Shown: positions 1 to 9,681, counted from the stretch's first letter. The stretch is 64,000 nt of DNA from Faecalicatena faecalis (GCF_012524165.2 NZ_JABACJ020000017.1:43743-107742); one strand, 5' to 3'. The notes: generated by a model not told the origin, from the sequence alone. Numbers and translations are program-made.

Positions 1-3000
1 ATGTAAAGATTGGTACGACATGGATTGAGCCGCTTGATTATGAGCAGTTTATCTATGAACTTCTCAATACGCCAAGGAGGGCAAGGGCAGTCAGAAGCCA
101 GTTTTACAATACAGGCATTCAGGTACACTTAAATAAGATGAGCATGGAATGGTTCATCGAGAATAAAAGCATGGATAAGCATTCAGTGGCAGCTACTAAG
201 ACTTATGGTACAAGCCGCATGGATGCTTATTCTATTTTTGAGGATACGCTGAATCTTAAAACTGTAACAGTAAGGGACAGGATTGATGACGGAGATGGCA
301 GGTATCATTATGAAGTCAATAAGAATGAGACAATGCTTGCAAGGGAAAAGCAGAACATGATCAAGGAAAAGTTCAAGGAGTGGCTGTTTTCAGAGCCGGA
401 GCGTAGACAGAAGTATGTGGAATATTACAACGAGACATTCAATAACATCCGTCTGCGTGAGTATGACGGAAGCCACTTACAGTTTCCGGGAATGAATCCG
501 GCGATTGAGCTAAAGCCACACCAGAAAAATGCGGTGGCAAGAATCCTTCTCGGAGGAAACACACTGCTGGCACACTGTGTAGGTGCCGGAAAGTCATTTG
601 AGATGATGGCTGCCTGCATGGAGCAGAAGAGACTTGGACTTGCCAATAAAACCATCATGGTTGTTCCAAAGCCGCTTATCGGTCAGACTGCATCAGAGTT
701 TTTAAGGCTTTATCCGTCAGCAAATATCTTAGTCGCTACAGAGCGTGATTTTGAAAAAAGCCGCAGAAAGCAGTTCGTATCAAGGATTGCAACAGGTGAC
801 TATGACTGTATTATCATGTCGCACTCGCAGTTTGAGAAAATCCCAATCTCAGCAGAGAGAAAGGAGCGAATGCTTAATGAGCAGATAGAGGAAATCAGTT
901 ATGCGATTGATGAGATGAAGGAGCGTAACGGAGAACGCTGGACTGTAAAGCAGATGGAAAGCCAGAAGAAAAAGCTGGAGGAACAGCTTAAATCTTTATC
1001 TGATGAGAGCAGAAAGGATGATCTTATAACCTTTGAGGAGCTTGGCGTGGATTCTATCATGGTAGACGAAGCACATAATTTTAAGAACCTTGCGATTTTT
1101 TCCAAGATGAATAATGTGTCCGGTATCAGCAGTTCGGGGGCAAAGAAGTCAACGGATATGCAGCTTAAATGCCAGTACCTGTCAGAGATAAATGATGGCA
1201 GGGGCATTGTATTTGCAACAGGTACACCGATATCAAATACCATGTGTGAGATGTATGTCATGCAGCTTTACTTACAGAAAGCGGCACTTGAAGAGATGGG
1301 GATTTATCACTTTGATTCATGGGCAGCAAACTTTGGTGAAGTGACAACAGCACTTGAACTTACTGTAGAGGGAAGCGGATTCCGAATTAAGAGCAGGTTC
1401 AATAAATTTACGAATCTGCCTGAGCTTATGAATATCTTTCGTGAGGTAGCCGATGTGCAGACAGCAGACATGCTTGCTCTTGATGTACCGGCTCTTCGTG
1501 GTGGTAAGCCTATCATTGTGGAGTCAGAGCCGGACTGGTATGTAAAGCAGGTCATGGAAAACTTTGTTGCAAGAGCAGAGCGTATCAGAGGTGGTGGAGT
1601 TGATCCGAGTGAGGACAACTTTTTAAAGATTACCCATGAGGCAAGATTATTAGGAACAGATGCAAGGCTGATTGATAAGGATGCTCCAAACAATCCAGAT
1701 GGAAAGCTAAACAAGGTTGCGGAGAATGTGTGGAAAGAATATGAGAAAGGAAATGCCAACGGTCATATAGGCTGCCAGCTTATTTTTTCGGACATCGGCA
1801 CACCGGGACCGGATAAGGATTTTACTATTTATGATTATCTGAAGGAGACACTTATCCAGTATGGTATTCCCGCAGATGAGATAGCATTTATCCATGATGC
1901 CAAGACGGATGCACAGAGAGACGCACTTTTTAAGGAGATGAGGACAGGTAAGAAGAAAGTTCTTATCGGTTCGACTGACAAGTGCGGAACCGGAGTTAAT
2001 GTACAGACACACCTTGTTGCTATGCATCATGTGGACTGTCCCTGGAAGCCTTCTTCCATTGAGCAGAGAGAGGGACGAGGCATCAGACAGGGCAATGAAA
2101 ACAAGGAAGTTGCAATATACAGATATGTTACCAAAGGAACCTTTGATGCATACAACTGGTCGCTTGTGGAGAATAAGCAGCGTTTTATCAGTCAGGTTAT
2201 GACCAGCAAGGCAGTAAGCCGAAGCTGTGAGGATATCGACGAGGCAACTCTTTCTTATGCAGAGATTAAGGCGGTTGCAACTGGCAATCCGTTAATCAAA
2301 GAAAAGATGGAGATTGATAATGATGTCCAGAGACTTAAGCTTTTAAAGGCATCTTATGACAATCAGAGATATGGCTTGCAGGATAACTTTATGATTAAGT
2401 ATCCAAAACTTATAAGGTCTGCAACAGAAAAACTTGCAAATGTCAGAGAGGATGTAAAGGCAAGGGATAAGGAGCTGATTGATAATCCGGAGTTTGCCAT
2501 TACCATAGGCAAGGCAACTTACACAGAAAGAGTGGATGGCGGAACCATGATGCTTGAAGCTATCAGTAAGTGTAAGACAGGTGAGACAACTGCAATAGGT
2601 AAGTTTCATGGATTTGAGTTGCTTGTAGAAAAGAATTTCCTTGGCATCAATTATATGGTGCTTCGTGGAAAGACAGAGTATAAAGCTGAGCTTTCAACAA
2701 GTCCGGTCGGCAGTATGGTGAAACTTGAAAATCTGTTCAATGGACTTCATGAGAATATTGATTTCTTAGAAAAGAAGATTGAACAGTACCAGAATGACCT
2801 TGAAGCATCTAAGGCGGAATACGATAAGCCATTTGCATACAGCGAGGAACTGGAGGAAAAGCTTGCAAGACAATGTGAGCTGAATGCCCAGCTTGACCTT
2901 GAAAATGCAAAGGCTATGGATGCTGACCTTGGTGGACCTGGCGAGGAAAGAGAAGCTGATGACAGGGTAGAATCTGCAGGAATTGTAGCGGAGAATAGAG

Positions 3001-3038
3001 GCACTTATACAACCGACAGAGAGGGCAGAATACGATAG
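1..3038 (+). CDS. SNF2-like DEAD/DEAH helicase of an integrative element, 5' end outside window
   Basis: The frame is open from base 3, so the protein enters from the left and its start is not in the window; the first visible Met is at 138. About 1011 codons are seen. A Walker A (CVGAGKS), a DEAH box (VDEAHNF), a motif III-like GTPISNT and a C-terminal motif VI with [11 protein letters not shown] identify a superfamily 2, SNF2-type ATPase. Family members carried by Firmicute conjugative elements are often longer than 2000 residues with an N-terminal methylase-like part; that part would lie left of the window. The C-terminal third is charged and helical. The sortase gene follows 13 bases after the stop, so the two are probably one operon. 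Role in the element (DNA processing or protection) is inferred. Confidence 0.85.
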   Translation, partial: VKIGTTWIEPLDYEQFIYELLNTPRRARAVRSQFYNTGIQVHLNKMSMEWFIENKSMDKHSVAATKTYGTSRMDAYSIFEDTLNLKTVTVRDRIDDGDGRYHYEVNKNETMLAREKQNMIKEKFKEWLFSEPERRQKYVEYYNETFNNIRLREYDGSHLQFPGMNPAIELKPHQKNAVARILLGGNTLLAHCVGAGKSFEMMAACMEQKRLGLANKTIMVVPKPLIGQTASEFLRLYPSANILVATERDFEKSRRKQFVSRIATGDYDCIIMSHSQFEKIPISAERKERMLNEQIEEISYAIDEMKERNGERWTVKQMESQKKKLEEQLKSLSDESRKDDLITFEELGVDSIMVDEAHNFKNLAIFSKMNNVSGISSSGAKKSTDMQLKCQYLSEINDGRGIVFATGTPISNTMCEMYVMQLYLQKAALEEMGIYHFDSWAANFGEVTTALELTVEGSGFRIKSRFNKFTNLPELMNIFREVADVQTADMLALDVPALRGGKPIIVESEPDWYVKQVMENFVARAERIRGGGVDPSEDNFLKITHEARLLGTDARLIDKDAPNNPDGKLNKVAENVWKEYEKGNANGHIGCQLIFSDIGTPGPDKDFTIYDYLKETLIQYGIPADEIAFIHDAKTDAQRDALFKEMRTGKKKVLIGSTDKCGTGVNVQTHLVAMHHVDCPWKPSSIEQREGRGIRQGNENKEVAIYRYVTKGTFDAYNWSLVENKQRFISQVMTSKAVSRSCEDIDEATLSYAEIKAVATGNPLIKEKMEIDNDVQRLKLLKASYDNQRYGLQDNFMIKYPKLIRSATEKLANVREDVKARDKELIDNPEFAITIGKATYTERVDGGTMMLEAISKCKTGETTAIGKFHGFELLVEKNFLGINYMVLRGKTEYKAELSTSPVGSMVKLENLFNGLHENIDFLEKKIEQYQNDLEASKAEYDKPFAYSEELEEKLARQCELNAQLDLENAKAMDADLGGPGEEREADDRVESAGIVAENRGTYTTDREGRIR

Positions 3039-3051
3039 GAGAGTGGATTAT

Positions 3052-3669
3052 ATGAGCATACGAAAAGTAGTCGCAGGATTACTAATTATAGTAGGGATTG
3101 CCATTATGGCAGTCCCTTTTTTCTGGCGGGCAACCGGAGAAAAACAGACAGTACAGCTCATAAGTGAATTTGAGCAGACATTGGAGGATGATTACGATGA
3201 AGAAACAGATGTGGAGAAAGAGCAAACCTCCATTAGTAAAGAGGATGAAGCCATTCTTAAAGAAGGCGGTGTTATCGGCATCATTGAGATACCGGGCTTA
3301 GATATCAGGTATCCGGTAATGGAAGGAACCACAAGTAAAGTGCTTAATGCAGGGATTGGTCATATTGAAGAAACAGCAGGAATCGGTGAGAGTGGCAACT
3401 GTGTATTGTGCGGTCATAATGGCAGCAGATATGGCACATTTTTCACACCACTGAATCAGATTTCCATAGGAGATGATGTGGCAATTATCGACAAAAACGG
3501 ACAGACTCATATCTATGAAGTAACAGACACAGAGGTGGTAAATCCTTATGACAACAGCATTAAGACACAGGGAGAGGAAAAGGAATTAACTCTTTTTACC
3601 TGTTCCCAGAAAGGAACCATGCGTTTTGTAGTCAGGTGCATTTATAAGGAGGCGGTGATGGATGAATAA
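3052..3669 (+). CDS. Sortase (class A/D type) of the integrative element
   Basis: The protein has about 205 residues with one N-terminal membrane segment (VVAGLLIIVGIAIMAVPFFW), an acidic linker, and a sortase fold. The catalytic His lies in CGHNGSRYGTFF, the catalytic Cys in TLFTCSQKG, followed by the Arg of MRFVVRC. Sortases are transpeptidases that anchor surface proteins to the wall; in conjugative elements they probably attach adhesins or mating-pair proteins. I start at ATG 3052 because AGGAG at 3037-3041 is spaced correctly for it; an in-frame GTG at 3043 is too close to that site. The 3' end overlaps the next gene by 8 bases. No LPxTG substrate is encoded nearby. Confidence 0.85.
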   Translation: MSIRKVVAGLLIIVGIAIMAVPFFWRATGEKQTVQLISEFEQTLEDDYDEETDVEKEQTSISKEDEAILKEGGVIGIIEIPGLDIRYPVMEGTTSKVLNAGIGHIEETAGIGESGNCVLCGHNGSRYGTFFTPLNQISIGDDVAIIDKNGQTHIYEVTDTEVVNPYDNSIKTQGEEKELTLFTCSQKGTMRFVVRCIYKEAVMDE

Positions 3670-4060
3670 GAGATACCGATTAAGTGAGATAGAAGAGGCA
3701 GTATCAGAAATGGAAGAGCTAATTGACATCGAGGATGATATTGCAGAGATTGATGATGACTTTCAGATAGTCGTAAGCGGCTGGTTTGTATATGTCGAAA
3801 GCATGAATCTGACACTCAGACAGGGAATAGCCTGTGTATGGGATGCGGAGGAAGGATTATTTATGCCTGATTTTGATGTGACTATCGTGTATGAGGGGAA
3901 CATTGAAACACAGGAGTGGCTCTATTACGAGCAGGACGGAATGGTCGTTACACTTGGCAACTGGCTTAATGGCAGATTGTCTTGTGAACAGATAGAACAG
4001 CTTTGGTGTGAGCTTATCATACCGGAGCAAAACAAAGAACAAAAAGAAAGCGAGGAATAG
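3662..4060 (+). CDS. Acidic hypothetical protein of the integrative element
   Basis: I do not recognise a named family. The 132-residue protein is very acidic at its N-terminus (EIEEAVSEMEELIDIEDD) and appears globular and soluble in the middle, with no signal peptide or membrane segment. It begins inside the end of the sortase gene (8-base overlap) and is followed 3 bases later by the SpoVG-like gene, so it is translated from the same message. The conserved placement suggests an accessory role in the element, which is inference only. Confidence 0.7.
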   Translation: MNKRYRLSEIEEAVSEMEELIDIEDDIAEIDDDFQIVVSGWFVYVESMNLTLRQGIACVWDAEEGLFMPDFDVTIVYEGNIETQEWLYYEQDGMVVTLGNWLNGRLSCEQIEQLWCELIIPEQNKEQKESEE

Positions 4061-4063
4061 CAT

Positions 4064-4753
4064 ATGAAGTATTCAATTAAAGTAAACGAAGTAAGAGCAA
4101 AAGAGGGCAGCAACATCAAAGGATTTGCAACAGTAGTATTCGGTGACTCATTTAAGATTACCAATATTGCAATCCTTGAGAATAAGGACAAGGGAGAGCT
4201 TTTTGTATCAATGCCTAGATACCGCTCCAATGAGCGTGATGAAAGCAATGGTGTGATTTATAAGGATGTGTGCAATCCTATCACAGCAGAGTTTCGTGAG
4301 GAACTCTATACCAATATCCTTGATGCCTATGCAAGAATTAAGGAACCGGAGAAAGAGGAGACACAGAAGCAGGAGCGTACACAGGAAATGCCGGAGTTTT
4401 CCGTAACTGTGACACCTTATGAGAGGGAAGGTAGTAACATCAAGGGACTTGCACGCATTTATTTTGAAAACAGTTTCATCGTAAATAATATCAATATCGT
4501 GCAGGGTAAAGAGAAAATCTTTGTATCAATGCCTTCTTATAAGACAAAGCAGGTGGATGAGCAGGGCAAGCCAATCTATCAGGATGTCTGCTATCCGGTC
4601 ACAAAGGATTTCAGGGAAAAACTCTATAATGAGATTATCTCTGAATATGAGAAAGCAAAGGATAAGAGCAACGAAAAGGCAAGAGAGAGTGCAGAGAAAC
4701 ATCATGGTAATCCCGATAAAGAGAAGGACAAAGAGGCAACGCCCTTTCGATAA
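4064..4753 (+). CDS. Tandem SpoVG-domain protein
   Basis: Two SpoVG-like domains sit in one 229-residue chain. The first is about residues 1-92 (VNEVRAKEGSNIKGFATVVF, then FVSMPRYRS and DVCNPITAEFREELY); the second is about 110-200 (VTPYEREGSNIKGLARIYF, then FVSMPSYKT and DVCYPVTKDFREKLY). SpoVG is normally a single domain of about 95 residues that binds nucleic acid and acts as a global regulator in Firmicutes. The two copies are clearly diverged, so the fusion is not recent. A charged Lys/Glu tail follows. SpoVG dimerises in characterised cases, so the tandem may be a covalent dimer (inference). The gene is in the operon with sortase and the coiled-coil protein. Confidence 0.85.
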   Translation: MKYSIKVNEVRAKEGSNIKGFATVVFGDSFKITNIAILENKDKGELFVSMPRYRSNERDESNGVIYKDVCNPITAEFREELYTNILDAYARIKEPEKEETQKQERTQEMPEFSVTVTPYEREGSNIKGLARIYFENSFIVNNINIVQGKEKIFVSMPSYKTKQVDEQGKPIYQDVCYPVTKDFREKLYNEIISEYEKAKDKSNEKARESAEKHHGNPDKEKDKEATPFR

Positions 4754-4813
4754 TTAGTAATCAGAGTACAGGGGCGGCCAAGGCTGCCCCACTTATAGAA
4801 TGGAGGAAACAGA

Positions 4814-5734
4814 ATGGATATGGAAGCAGGAAAAACACTTACCAATGAGGAGGTCATAAGAGAACTTCTCGACTTATTAAAGAAAAATGCCATGAAAGAG
4901 CAGGCAAACGATGTATTTGAGATATGCAGCTATGTGGATGGACTGGAGAAAAAGATTGATTCCATGACGGAAGAACTCACCAATATGCAGAATCAGATCA
5001 AAGAAATGCAGGAAGATACACTTGTCAATAATGCTAAAAAGGCATTGTCGGAAGCACAGGAGCGACTTAATGCCAGATGTGAGCAGATAAAGTCGCAGGT
5101 ATTGGAAGTGAAAGCACAGGTCAAATCTACAGCAAAGAGCATAGTTGATGAAGCAAAGGCAAAGGGAAGAGCTGCATTATACAGGCTGTCGGAGTTTTTA
5201 GGAATTAAGAAAAGGCTTCTTGATATCCGAGAGAATGTAAGAGGTGCAATCAAGACCACGGATAAGGATATAGCAAAGACAACACTTCTTGCAAAAGGAT
5301 TTCGTGAAGCAGGGCAGACAGCAGCTAATGCATTCCGTACTTTTGCTGACAAACCGGAGGTAGATTATTCTCAGAAAGAGCAGAAACATCCCATTACAAA
5401 GGCAGTACTTGCTCCGATGAAAGCAGTGAAAAAGATGCTTGTATCAATGGAACTTCATTTGGATGCATCTATTGATAAGCTGGATAATTTGGCTATGAAT
5501 GTGAAGCTTTATAAGGAAAAGGGTATGGAGAATATGAAGAAGCAGGAGCAGACAGAGCCGGAGAGGGCTGAAGCAGAGAGAGTGGAAGCAGAGGTTGTAT
5601 ACTCTCCAATGGTCGCTGAGCCGCAGGAGTATCAGTATAATGCAGATGCATTTGAGGCTAGAGGTGCGGATGAGGTGAAGCAGGAAGCGGCACATGAGGA
5701 AGCACCGAAGGTAAGGGGAGATAAAGCCAGATAG
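4814..5734 (+). CDS. Coiled-coil protein of the integrative element (possibly DUF6674)
   Basis: The 306-residue protein is almost entirely helical. Residues 1-60 resemble the conserved head seen in proteins of Lachnospiraceae elements (NEEVIRELLDLLKKNAMKEQANDV), followed by a long heptad-rich stretch (about 45-130), a second helical block and a Glu-rich tail. No membrane segment or catalytic motif is visible. GGAGGA lies 6 bases before the ATG. It is the last gene before a strong terminator. A structural or DNA-organising role is possible; function is unknown. Confidence 0.7.
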   Translation: MDMEAGKTLTNEEVIRELLDLLKKNAMKEQANDVFEICSYVDGLEKKIDSMTEELTNMQNQIKEMQEDTLVNNAKKALSEAQERLNARCEQIKSQVLEVKAQVKSTAKSIVDEAKAKGRAALYRLSEFLGIKKRLLDIRENVRGAIKTTDKDIAKTTLLAKGFREAGQTAANAFRTFADKPEVDYSQKEQKHPITKAVLAPMKAVKKMLVSMELHLDASIDKLDNLAMNVKLYKEKGMENMKKQEQTEPERAEAERVEAEVVYSPMVAEPQEYQYNADAFEARGADEVKQEAAHEEAPKVRGDKAR

Positions 5735-5741
5735 TAGTGAG

Positions 5742-5776
5742 GACGTATCATCAGAAATGGTGGTACGTCTTTTTTT
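5742..5776 (+). terminator. Rho-independent terminator
   Basis: An 11-bp stem (GACGTATCATC with GGTGGTACGTC, allowing G-U pairs) and a 6-base loop are followed by seven T. It lies just after the coiled-coil gene and ends the helicase-sortase-SpoVG operon. Confidence 0.85.
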
Positions 5777-5881
5777 GGTGGAATGGGGATGTCATTTATG
5801 ATATAATTTACTTATATTTATGGTTTTTGATATTGGTGAATAATCTCATATAGTAAGATTGAATTGGAGGAAATAGACATA

Positions 5882-6622
5882 GTGTATTGTTCAAAATGTG
5901 GTAAACAAATGGATGATAGTTCAACATTCTGCTCAGGCTGTGGGGCACCATTACAGAATCAAATTAATTATGCAGTACCGGATATTAACAAATCTCGTAA
6001 GCCTGGATTTGGAGTAGCAGCACTTGTGCTTGGTATAGTGGGAGTATTAGCATGGATTATTCCAATAATTGGATTACCAGTTGGAATTATAGCTTTGGTA
6101 CTTGGAATAATAGGATTAAAGAAAAGTAGTAAAGGAATGTCAATAGTGGGTATTGTATTAGGTATTATATGTCTTGTGTTGACAATAATAAATAGTGCAA
6201 TCGGTGCATATCAAGGATATCATGGTGAAGCATGGTTTCAAAAAGGTTCAAATACTATAGAAGAAAATGTCAGTAATGATCAGCCATCAGGGAAACAAGA
6301 GACAAATGTATTCACATTACGGGATAGTGATGGGAATATACTTATGACTGGTGGAATAAAATCGGCAGAAGCAACAATGGTTGATAATGGCGACGGAATC
6401 AAGAAGGCAGTAGTACAAATAGAGTTTGATGATGAATCAACGAAAACATTTGCAGATATTACTACAAATAATATTGGAAATACGATAGGTATTTATTTGA
6501 ATGATGAAATGATTGCAAATCCAAGGGTAATGTGTGCAATAACTGAAGGTAGTTGTCAAATAGAAGTAGATACATATGAACAGGCTCAGGTATTGTCTGA
6601 GGCACTTGAAAAGTGCAAATAA
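5882..6622 (+). CDS. Zinc-ribbon plus DUF4190-like membrane protein
   Basis: The chain opens with a zinc ribbon (CSKCGKQ and CSGCGAP), then a DUF4190-like pair of membrane helices with Gly-rich turns (about residues 45-105), and an outside or C-terminal domain of about 130 residues. I use GTG 5882, 11 bases after TGGAGGA at 5865-5871; an upstream in-frame TTG at 5864 would overlap that ribosome site. Proteins of this kind are common in Clostridia and generally uncharacterised; a sensory or envelope role is inferred. It has its own transcription unit between two terminators and is distinctly AT-rich compared with the upstream operon. Confidence 0.75.
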   Translation: MYCSKCGKQMDDSSTFCSGCGAPLQNQINYAVPDINKSRKPGFGVAALVLGIVGVLAWIIPIIGLPVGIIALVLGIIGLKKSSKGMSIVGIVLGIICLVLTIINSAIGAYQGYHGEAWFQKGSNTIEENVSNDQPSGKQETNVFTLRDSDGNILMTGGIKSAEATMVDNGDGIKKAVVQIEFDDESTKTFADITTNNIGNTIGIYLNDEMIANPRVMCAITEGSCQIEVDTYEQAQVLSEALEKCK

Positions 6623-6685
6623 TATTTGCAATATGGAAGTAAATTGTGCCAAGTCCCGTTTTTTGGACATTAAATGATATAAAAT

Positions 6686-6726
6686 AGGAATCAAGATAGA
6701 AGTATTCTGCCTTGGTTCCTTTTTTC
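6686..6726 (+). terminator. Rho-independent terminator
   Basis: The stem AGGAATCAAG / CTTGGTTCCT (10 bp with one G-U) is followed by TTTTTTCTTT. It terminates the zinc-ribbon gene about 65 bases after its stop codon. Confidence 0.8.
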
Positions 6727-6757
6727 TTTAGAAAATAGCATTTGATATTTGCAAATG

Positions 6758-6790
6758 CAAATTGTATATTCGCAATTTGTGTGCTATACT
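6758..6790 (+). promoter_or_regulatory. Promoter with inverted-repeat operator for the regulator-hsdM operon
   Basis: TTGTAT (6762-6767) and TATACT (6785-6790) are separated by exactly 17 bases. A perfect 7-bp inverted repeat, CAAATTG (6758-6764) and CAATTTG (6773-6779), covers the -35 box and spacer. The arrangement suits autorepression by the small Cro/C1-type regulator encoded 50 bases downstream, much as C proteins control restriction-modification operons. Binding is inferred. Confidence 0.6.
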
Positions 6791-6839
6791 TACAATGATG
6801 GTATTAGATTACGACAATTGTTAGAGAGAGGAAATACAT

Positions 6840-7055
6840 ATGGCAATTAGTTATAATGGATTGTGGAAACTACTGATTGATAACAATATGAAAAAGGGAG
6901 ATTTGTGTGCCAAGACTGGTCTTAGTTCCAGTACAATAGCAAAGATGACAAACTGCGAGTCAGTTAAACTATCTGTTCTGGAAAAAATCTGCAAAGAGCT
7001 GGATTGTAACTTTGGAGATTTGGTTGACTATGTACCGGATGAAGAAGAAAAGTAA
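6840..7055 (+). CDS. Small Cro/C1-type helix-turn-helix regulator
   Basis: The 71-residue protein is a single helix-turn-helix domain of the XRE/YozG type (MKKGDLCAKTGLSSSTIAKM, then SVLEKICKELDCNFGDLVDY). It lies 23 bases upstream of hsdM and downstream of a promoter that contains a matching-size inverted repeat. It therefore probably controls expression of the type I modification operon. AGAGAGGAAATACAT precedes the ATG. Confidence 0.85.
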   Translation: MAISYNGLWKLLIDNNMKKGDLCAKTGLSSSTIAKMTNCESVKLSVLEKICKELDCNFGDLVDYVPDEEEK

Positions 7056-7078
7056 ATTACCTTATGGAGGAAAATGAA

Positions 7079-8812
7079 ATGGCTACGAGAAGTGCAAAAA
7101 TAGATCAGAAAGCAGACCTGATATGGGCAATAGCAGATAAGCTGACCGGAGTATATAAACCACATGAATATGGAGATGTTATATTACCGCTTACAGTAAT
7201 CAGACGTTTTGACTGTATTCTTTCCGATACAAAGGATGCAGTTTTGCAGAAATATGAGGAAGTAAAAAATCTTCCGATGAAGGATGTTTTACTTCGTAAG
7301 GCAGCAGAAAAAGATTTTTATAACACCAGCAAATATACATTTGAGAGGCTTATGGATGATCCTGATCACATTGAAGAGAATTTCAGAGATTATTTGAATG
7401 GATTCTCAGAAAATGTGCAGGACATCCTTGAGAAGTTCAAGTTTGATGGTCACATCACCACTATGGCAAATAAGGGAATTCTCTATATTGTTTTAAAGGA
7501 ATATACAACAGATAGAGGAAATCTTCATCCGAATGAAATCTCTAACCTTGAAATGGGATATATCTTTGAAGAGATTATCAGAAGATTCTCCGAGTCTCAT
7601 AATGAAGATGCGGGGCAGCATTATACTCCAAGAGAAGTTATCCAGCTTATGGTTAATATTCTCTTCTATGATGATAATGATATTCTTTCTGGCAATAATG
7701 TAGCAAAGACAATTTATGACCCGGCATGTGGAACCGGAGGTATGCTTTCTGTTGCAGAGGAATATTTACATAGTCTGAATGCTTCTACAGAGCTTGTATC
7801 CTTCGGACAGGAAATCAACGACCAGACATTTGCAATCTGTAAGGCGGATATGCTGATTAAGGGGAACAATGCGGATTATATCAAGGATGGCAACACATTA
7901 TCGGATGACCAGTTTGCTGGCAGTACCTTTGACTATATCCTTTCAAATCCACCTTTTGGACGTGAGTGGAAGAATGAAAAGGCGAAAGTAGAGGAAGAGG
8001 CAAAGCTTGGCTTCGGAGGAAGATTTGGAGCAGGACTTCCGGCGGCAAGTGACGGACAGATGCTCTTTCTTATGACAGCAATATCAAAGATGAAAGACAT
8101 TGATAAGGGTGGAAGCAGAATTGCAATCATTCATAATGGCTCGCCACTTTTTACAGGAGATGCGGGAAGCGGACCTTCTGAGATCAGAAGATATATTCTC
8201 GAAAATGATCTGCTGGAGGCAATCATTGCTTTACCCAATGATATTTTTTACAACACAGGAATTGCAACCTATATCTGGGTATTGTCAAATAAAAAGGCCG
8301 GTACAGTCAGAGAAGGTAAAGTACAGCTAATCAATGCTAATGAGATGTATGTGAAGAGAAGAAAGGCATTGGGAAATAAGCGAAATGATATATCTGAGGA
8401 GGATATCGCTGAGATTACAAAGATTTATGGTGATTTTAAAGAGAGTGAAATCAGCCAGATTTATGATAACGAGGATTTTGGTTATACCAAGATTACAGTA
8501 GAAAGACCGCTCCGTGATGAAGAAGGTAATCTGGTGTTGAAAAAGGGAAAGAAACAGCCGGATACGAGTCTTCGTGATACGGAAAATGTTCCGTTAAAAG
8601 AGGATATCAAAGAGTACTTTGAAAGAGAAGTACTTCCATTTGCACCGGATGCATGGATTGATGAGAAAAAGTCAAAGGTGGGATATGAGATTCCATTTAC
8701 AAGATATTTCTATAAGTATGAAGCTCCAAGACCATCAGCAGAGATAATGGCAGAGATTATGGATTTGGAGACAGAACTGTCCGGAAGTCTTGAGGAGGTG
8801 TTTGACCTATGA
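7079..8812 (+). CDS. hsdM: Type I restriction-modification methyltransferase subunit
   Basis: The protein has about 577 residues: an N-terminal HsdM_N helical domain (QKADLIWAIADKLTGVYKPH) and an N6-adenine methylase domain with SAM-binding motif I (DPACGTGGM) and catalytic motif IV (NPPFG). It would form M2S1 with an HsdS specificity subunit to methylate adenines in a bipartite site. I start at ATG 7079, placed after GGAGG at 7066-7070; the ATG at 7064 overlaps that site. The stop overlaps hsdS (ATGA). hsdS is broken and no hsdR is present in the window, so this system is probably inactive unless complemented elsewhere. Confidence 0.93.
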   Translation: MATRSAKIDQKADLIWAIADKLTGVYKPHEYGDVILPLTVIRRFDCILSDTKDAVLQKYEEVKNLPMKDVLLRKAAEKDFYNTSKYTFERLMDDPDHIEENFRDYLNGFSENVQDILEKFKFDGHITTMANKGILYIVLKEYTTDRGNLHPNEISNLEMGYIFEEIIRRFSESHNEDAGQHYTPREVIQLMVNILFYDDNDILSGNNVAKTIYDPACGTGGMLSVAEEYLHSLNASTELVSFGQEINDQTFAICKADMLIKGNNADYIKDGNTLSDDQFAGSTFDYILSNPPFGREWKNEKAKVEEEAKLGFGGRFGAGLPAASDGQMLFLMTAISKMKDIDKGGSRIAIIHNGSPLFTGDAGSGPSEIRRYILENDLLEAIIALPNDIFYNTGIATYIWVLSNKKAGTVREGKVQLINANEMYVKRRKALGNKRNDISEEDIAEITKIYGDFKESEISQIYDNEDFGYTKITVERPLRDEEGNLVLKKGKKQPDTSLRDTENVPLKEDIKEYFEREVLPFAPDAWIDEKKSKVGYEIPFTRYFYKYEAPRPSAEIMAEIMDLETELSGSLEEVFDL

Positions 8813-9054
8813 GAGAGATGAAGGATAGCGGAGTGGAATGGATTGGGGAGATACCAGAAGACTGGAATGTAGGAAAGACATTGTATGCATTGTCTATGCC
8901 AATTACAGATGGACCACACGAAACTCCAGAATTATTTGATGAGGGTATTCCTTTTATATCTGCAGAAGCAGTCTCTTGTGGTAATGGTCATATTTTCTTA
9001 ATTTCTCAAAAGAGCTTGTCCGCCTGTACTGTATCGTGCTTCTCGACGTGTTGA
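8809..9054 (+). pseudogene. hsdS: hsdS specificity subunit, truncated after about 62 residues
   Basis: The first 62 or so residues are typical HsdS: KDSGVEWIGEIPEDWNV followed by the start of the first target-recognition domain up to SAEAVSCGNGHI. A normal HsdS has about 380-450 residues. From about base 8995 the frame runs into sequence belonging to the antisense sigma-factor gene of the ICE and stops at 9054. No second target-recognition domain or conserved repeat is present, and the missing part is not at the right end of the ICE. The gene was cut by the rearrangement that created the ICE junction. Confidence 0.85.
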
Positions 9055-9394
9055 ACAGCTCCGCAATCTCGGTATCGTTCATTCCCTCGAAGTAATACAG
9101 CAATATGGCTTTGCGCTTTTCTTCCGGCAAAGTACGGATTGCTTCAAGAAGCAGCTTTGGCGTGATTTTCTTCCCGGCTTTCTCAAAGACGGTTTCGGCG
9201 GCTTCACGTTTGAAATATTCATCAAACGTATGAAGCTGCCGCGCTTCGTCTAAGGTCATGTCGGAAAAGGTCACTTCCTTTGCCTTGTGTCTGCGAAGTT
9301 CTCTATGGGTGTCGCAAGCTTCATTGTGCAATACCGTATTACAAAACTTCTGAAAAGCACACTGTTTGTAAAACTCCCTGCTATTAGGTTCCAC
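8954..9394 (-). pseudogene. ICE sigma-70-like factor, 3' end lost at the junction
   Basis: Starting from GTG at 9394 (AGGAGGTGA 5' of it) the chain begins VEPNSREFYKQCAFQKFCNT, as in sigma-70-like proteins of Tn1549-type elements. A region-4-like part follows: ITPKLLLEAIRTLPEEKRKA and MNDTEIAELFNTSRSTIQYR. It keeps normal sequence to TSSFEKLRK and then runs into antisense hsdS, ending at 8954. Only a few C-terminal residues are likely lost, so partial activity cannot be excluded. In complete elements the excisionase and integrase genes lie beyond this gene; they are absent here. Confidence 0.8.
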
Positions 9395-9455
9395 ATTCTC
9401 ACCTCCTTTCTCGTTGGAAAGTTGGTGGTGCTTCCCCCCTTTTCGCGGGGCAATA

Positions 9456-9551
9456 CGGCGTTTTTCAAAAACGCCGAAGATTTTTTGAAATTTCTTCAAA
9501 AATTTTTTGAACGTACAAAATGCGCCCGTCCGAAAAGCCCGGACGGGCGCA
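9456..9551. repeat. Two strong hairpins in the sigma-factor leader region
   Basis: A perfect 10-bp stem with a one-base loop (CGGCGTTTTT / AAAAACGCCG) occupies 9456-9476. A GC-rich stem of about 13 bp (ATGCGCCCGTCCG and its complement) occupies 9520-9551. Both would form in minus-strand RNA running toward the sigma gene; neither has a clear T tract, so processing or attenuation is more likely than termination. Confidence 0.55.
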
Positions 9552-9681
9552 TAGGCATTGTAAGCAGTATCCAGATGATTAGACAGTTCATATATATAAG
9601 CGTAGTTTCCCCCGGTGGTGGGCGGGCTTTTTTTGATAAGTCAATAACTGTCGGATTTTGTCGATATGCTTTTTGCTTCAT
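9496..9681 (-). CDS. Small ICE protein of unknown function
   Basis: The 61-residue reading frame starts at ATG 9681 behind a consensus AAAGGAGGT. That ribosome site sits in the loop of a GGCGGCT / AGCCGCC hairpin, so initiation may be structure-controlled. The N-terminus (MKQKAYRQNPTVIDLSKKA) looks like a conserved small protein, while the C-terminal third is encoded through a GC-rich hairpin and looks less protein-like. A frameshifted longer ancestor is possible. I do not recognise a function. It lies upstream of the sigma-factor gene on the same strand. Confidence 0.45.
   Translation of the reverse strand: MKQKAYRQNPTVIDLSKKARPPPGETTLIYMNCLIIWILLTMPMRPSGLFGRAHFVRSKNF

Noticed and set aside
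9456..9551. Possible paired terminators before the sigma-factor gene
   Set aside because: The stems are strong, but neither is followed by a T tract on the strand that is transcribed, so I list them only as hairpins.
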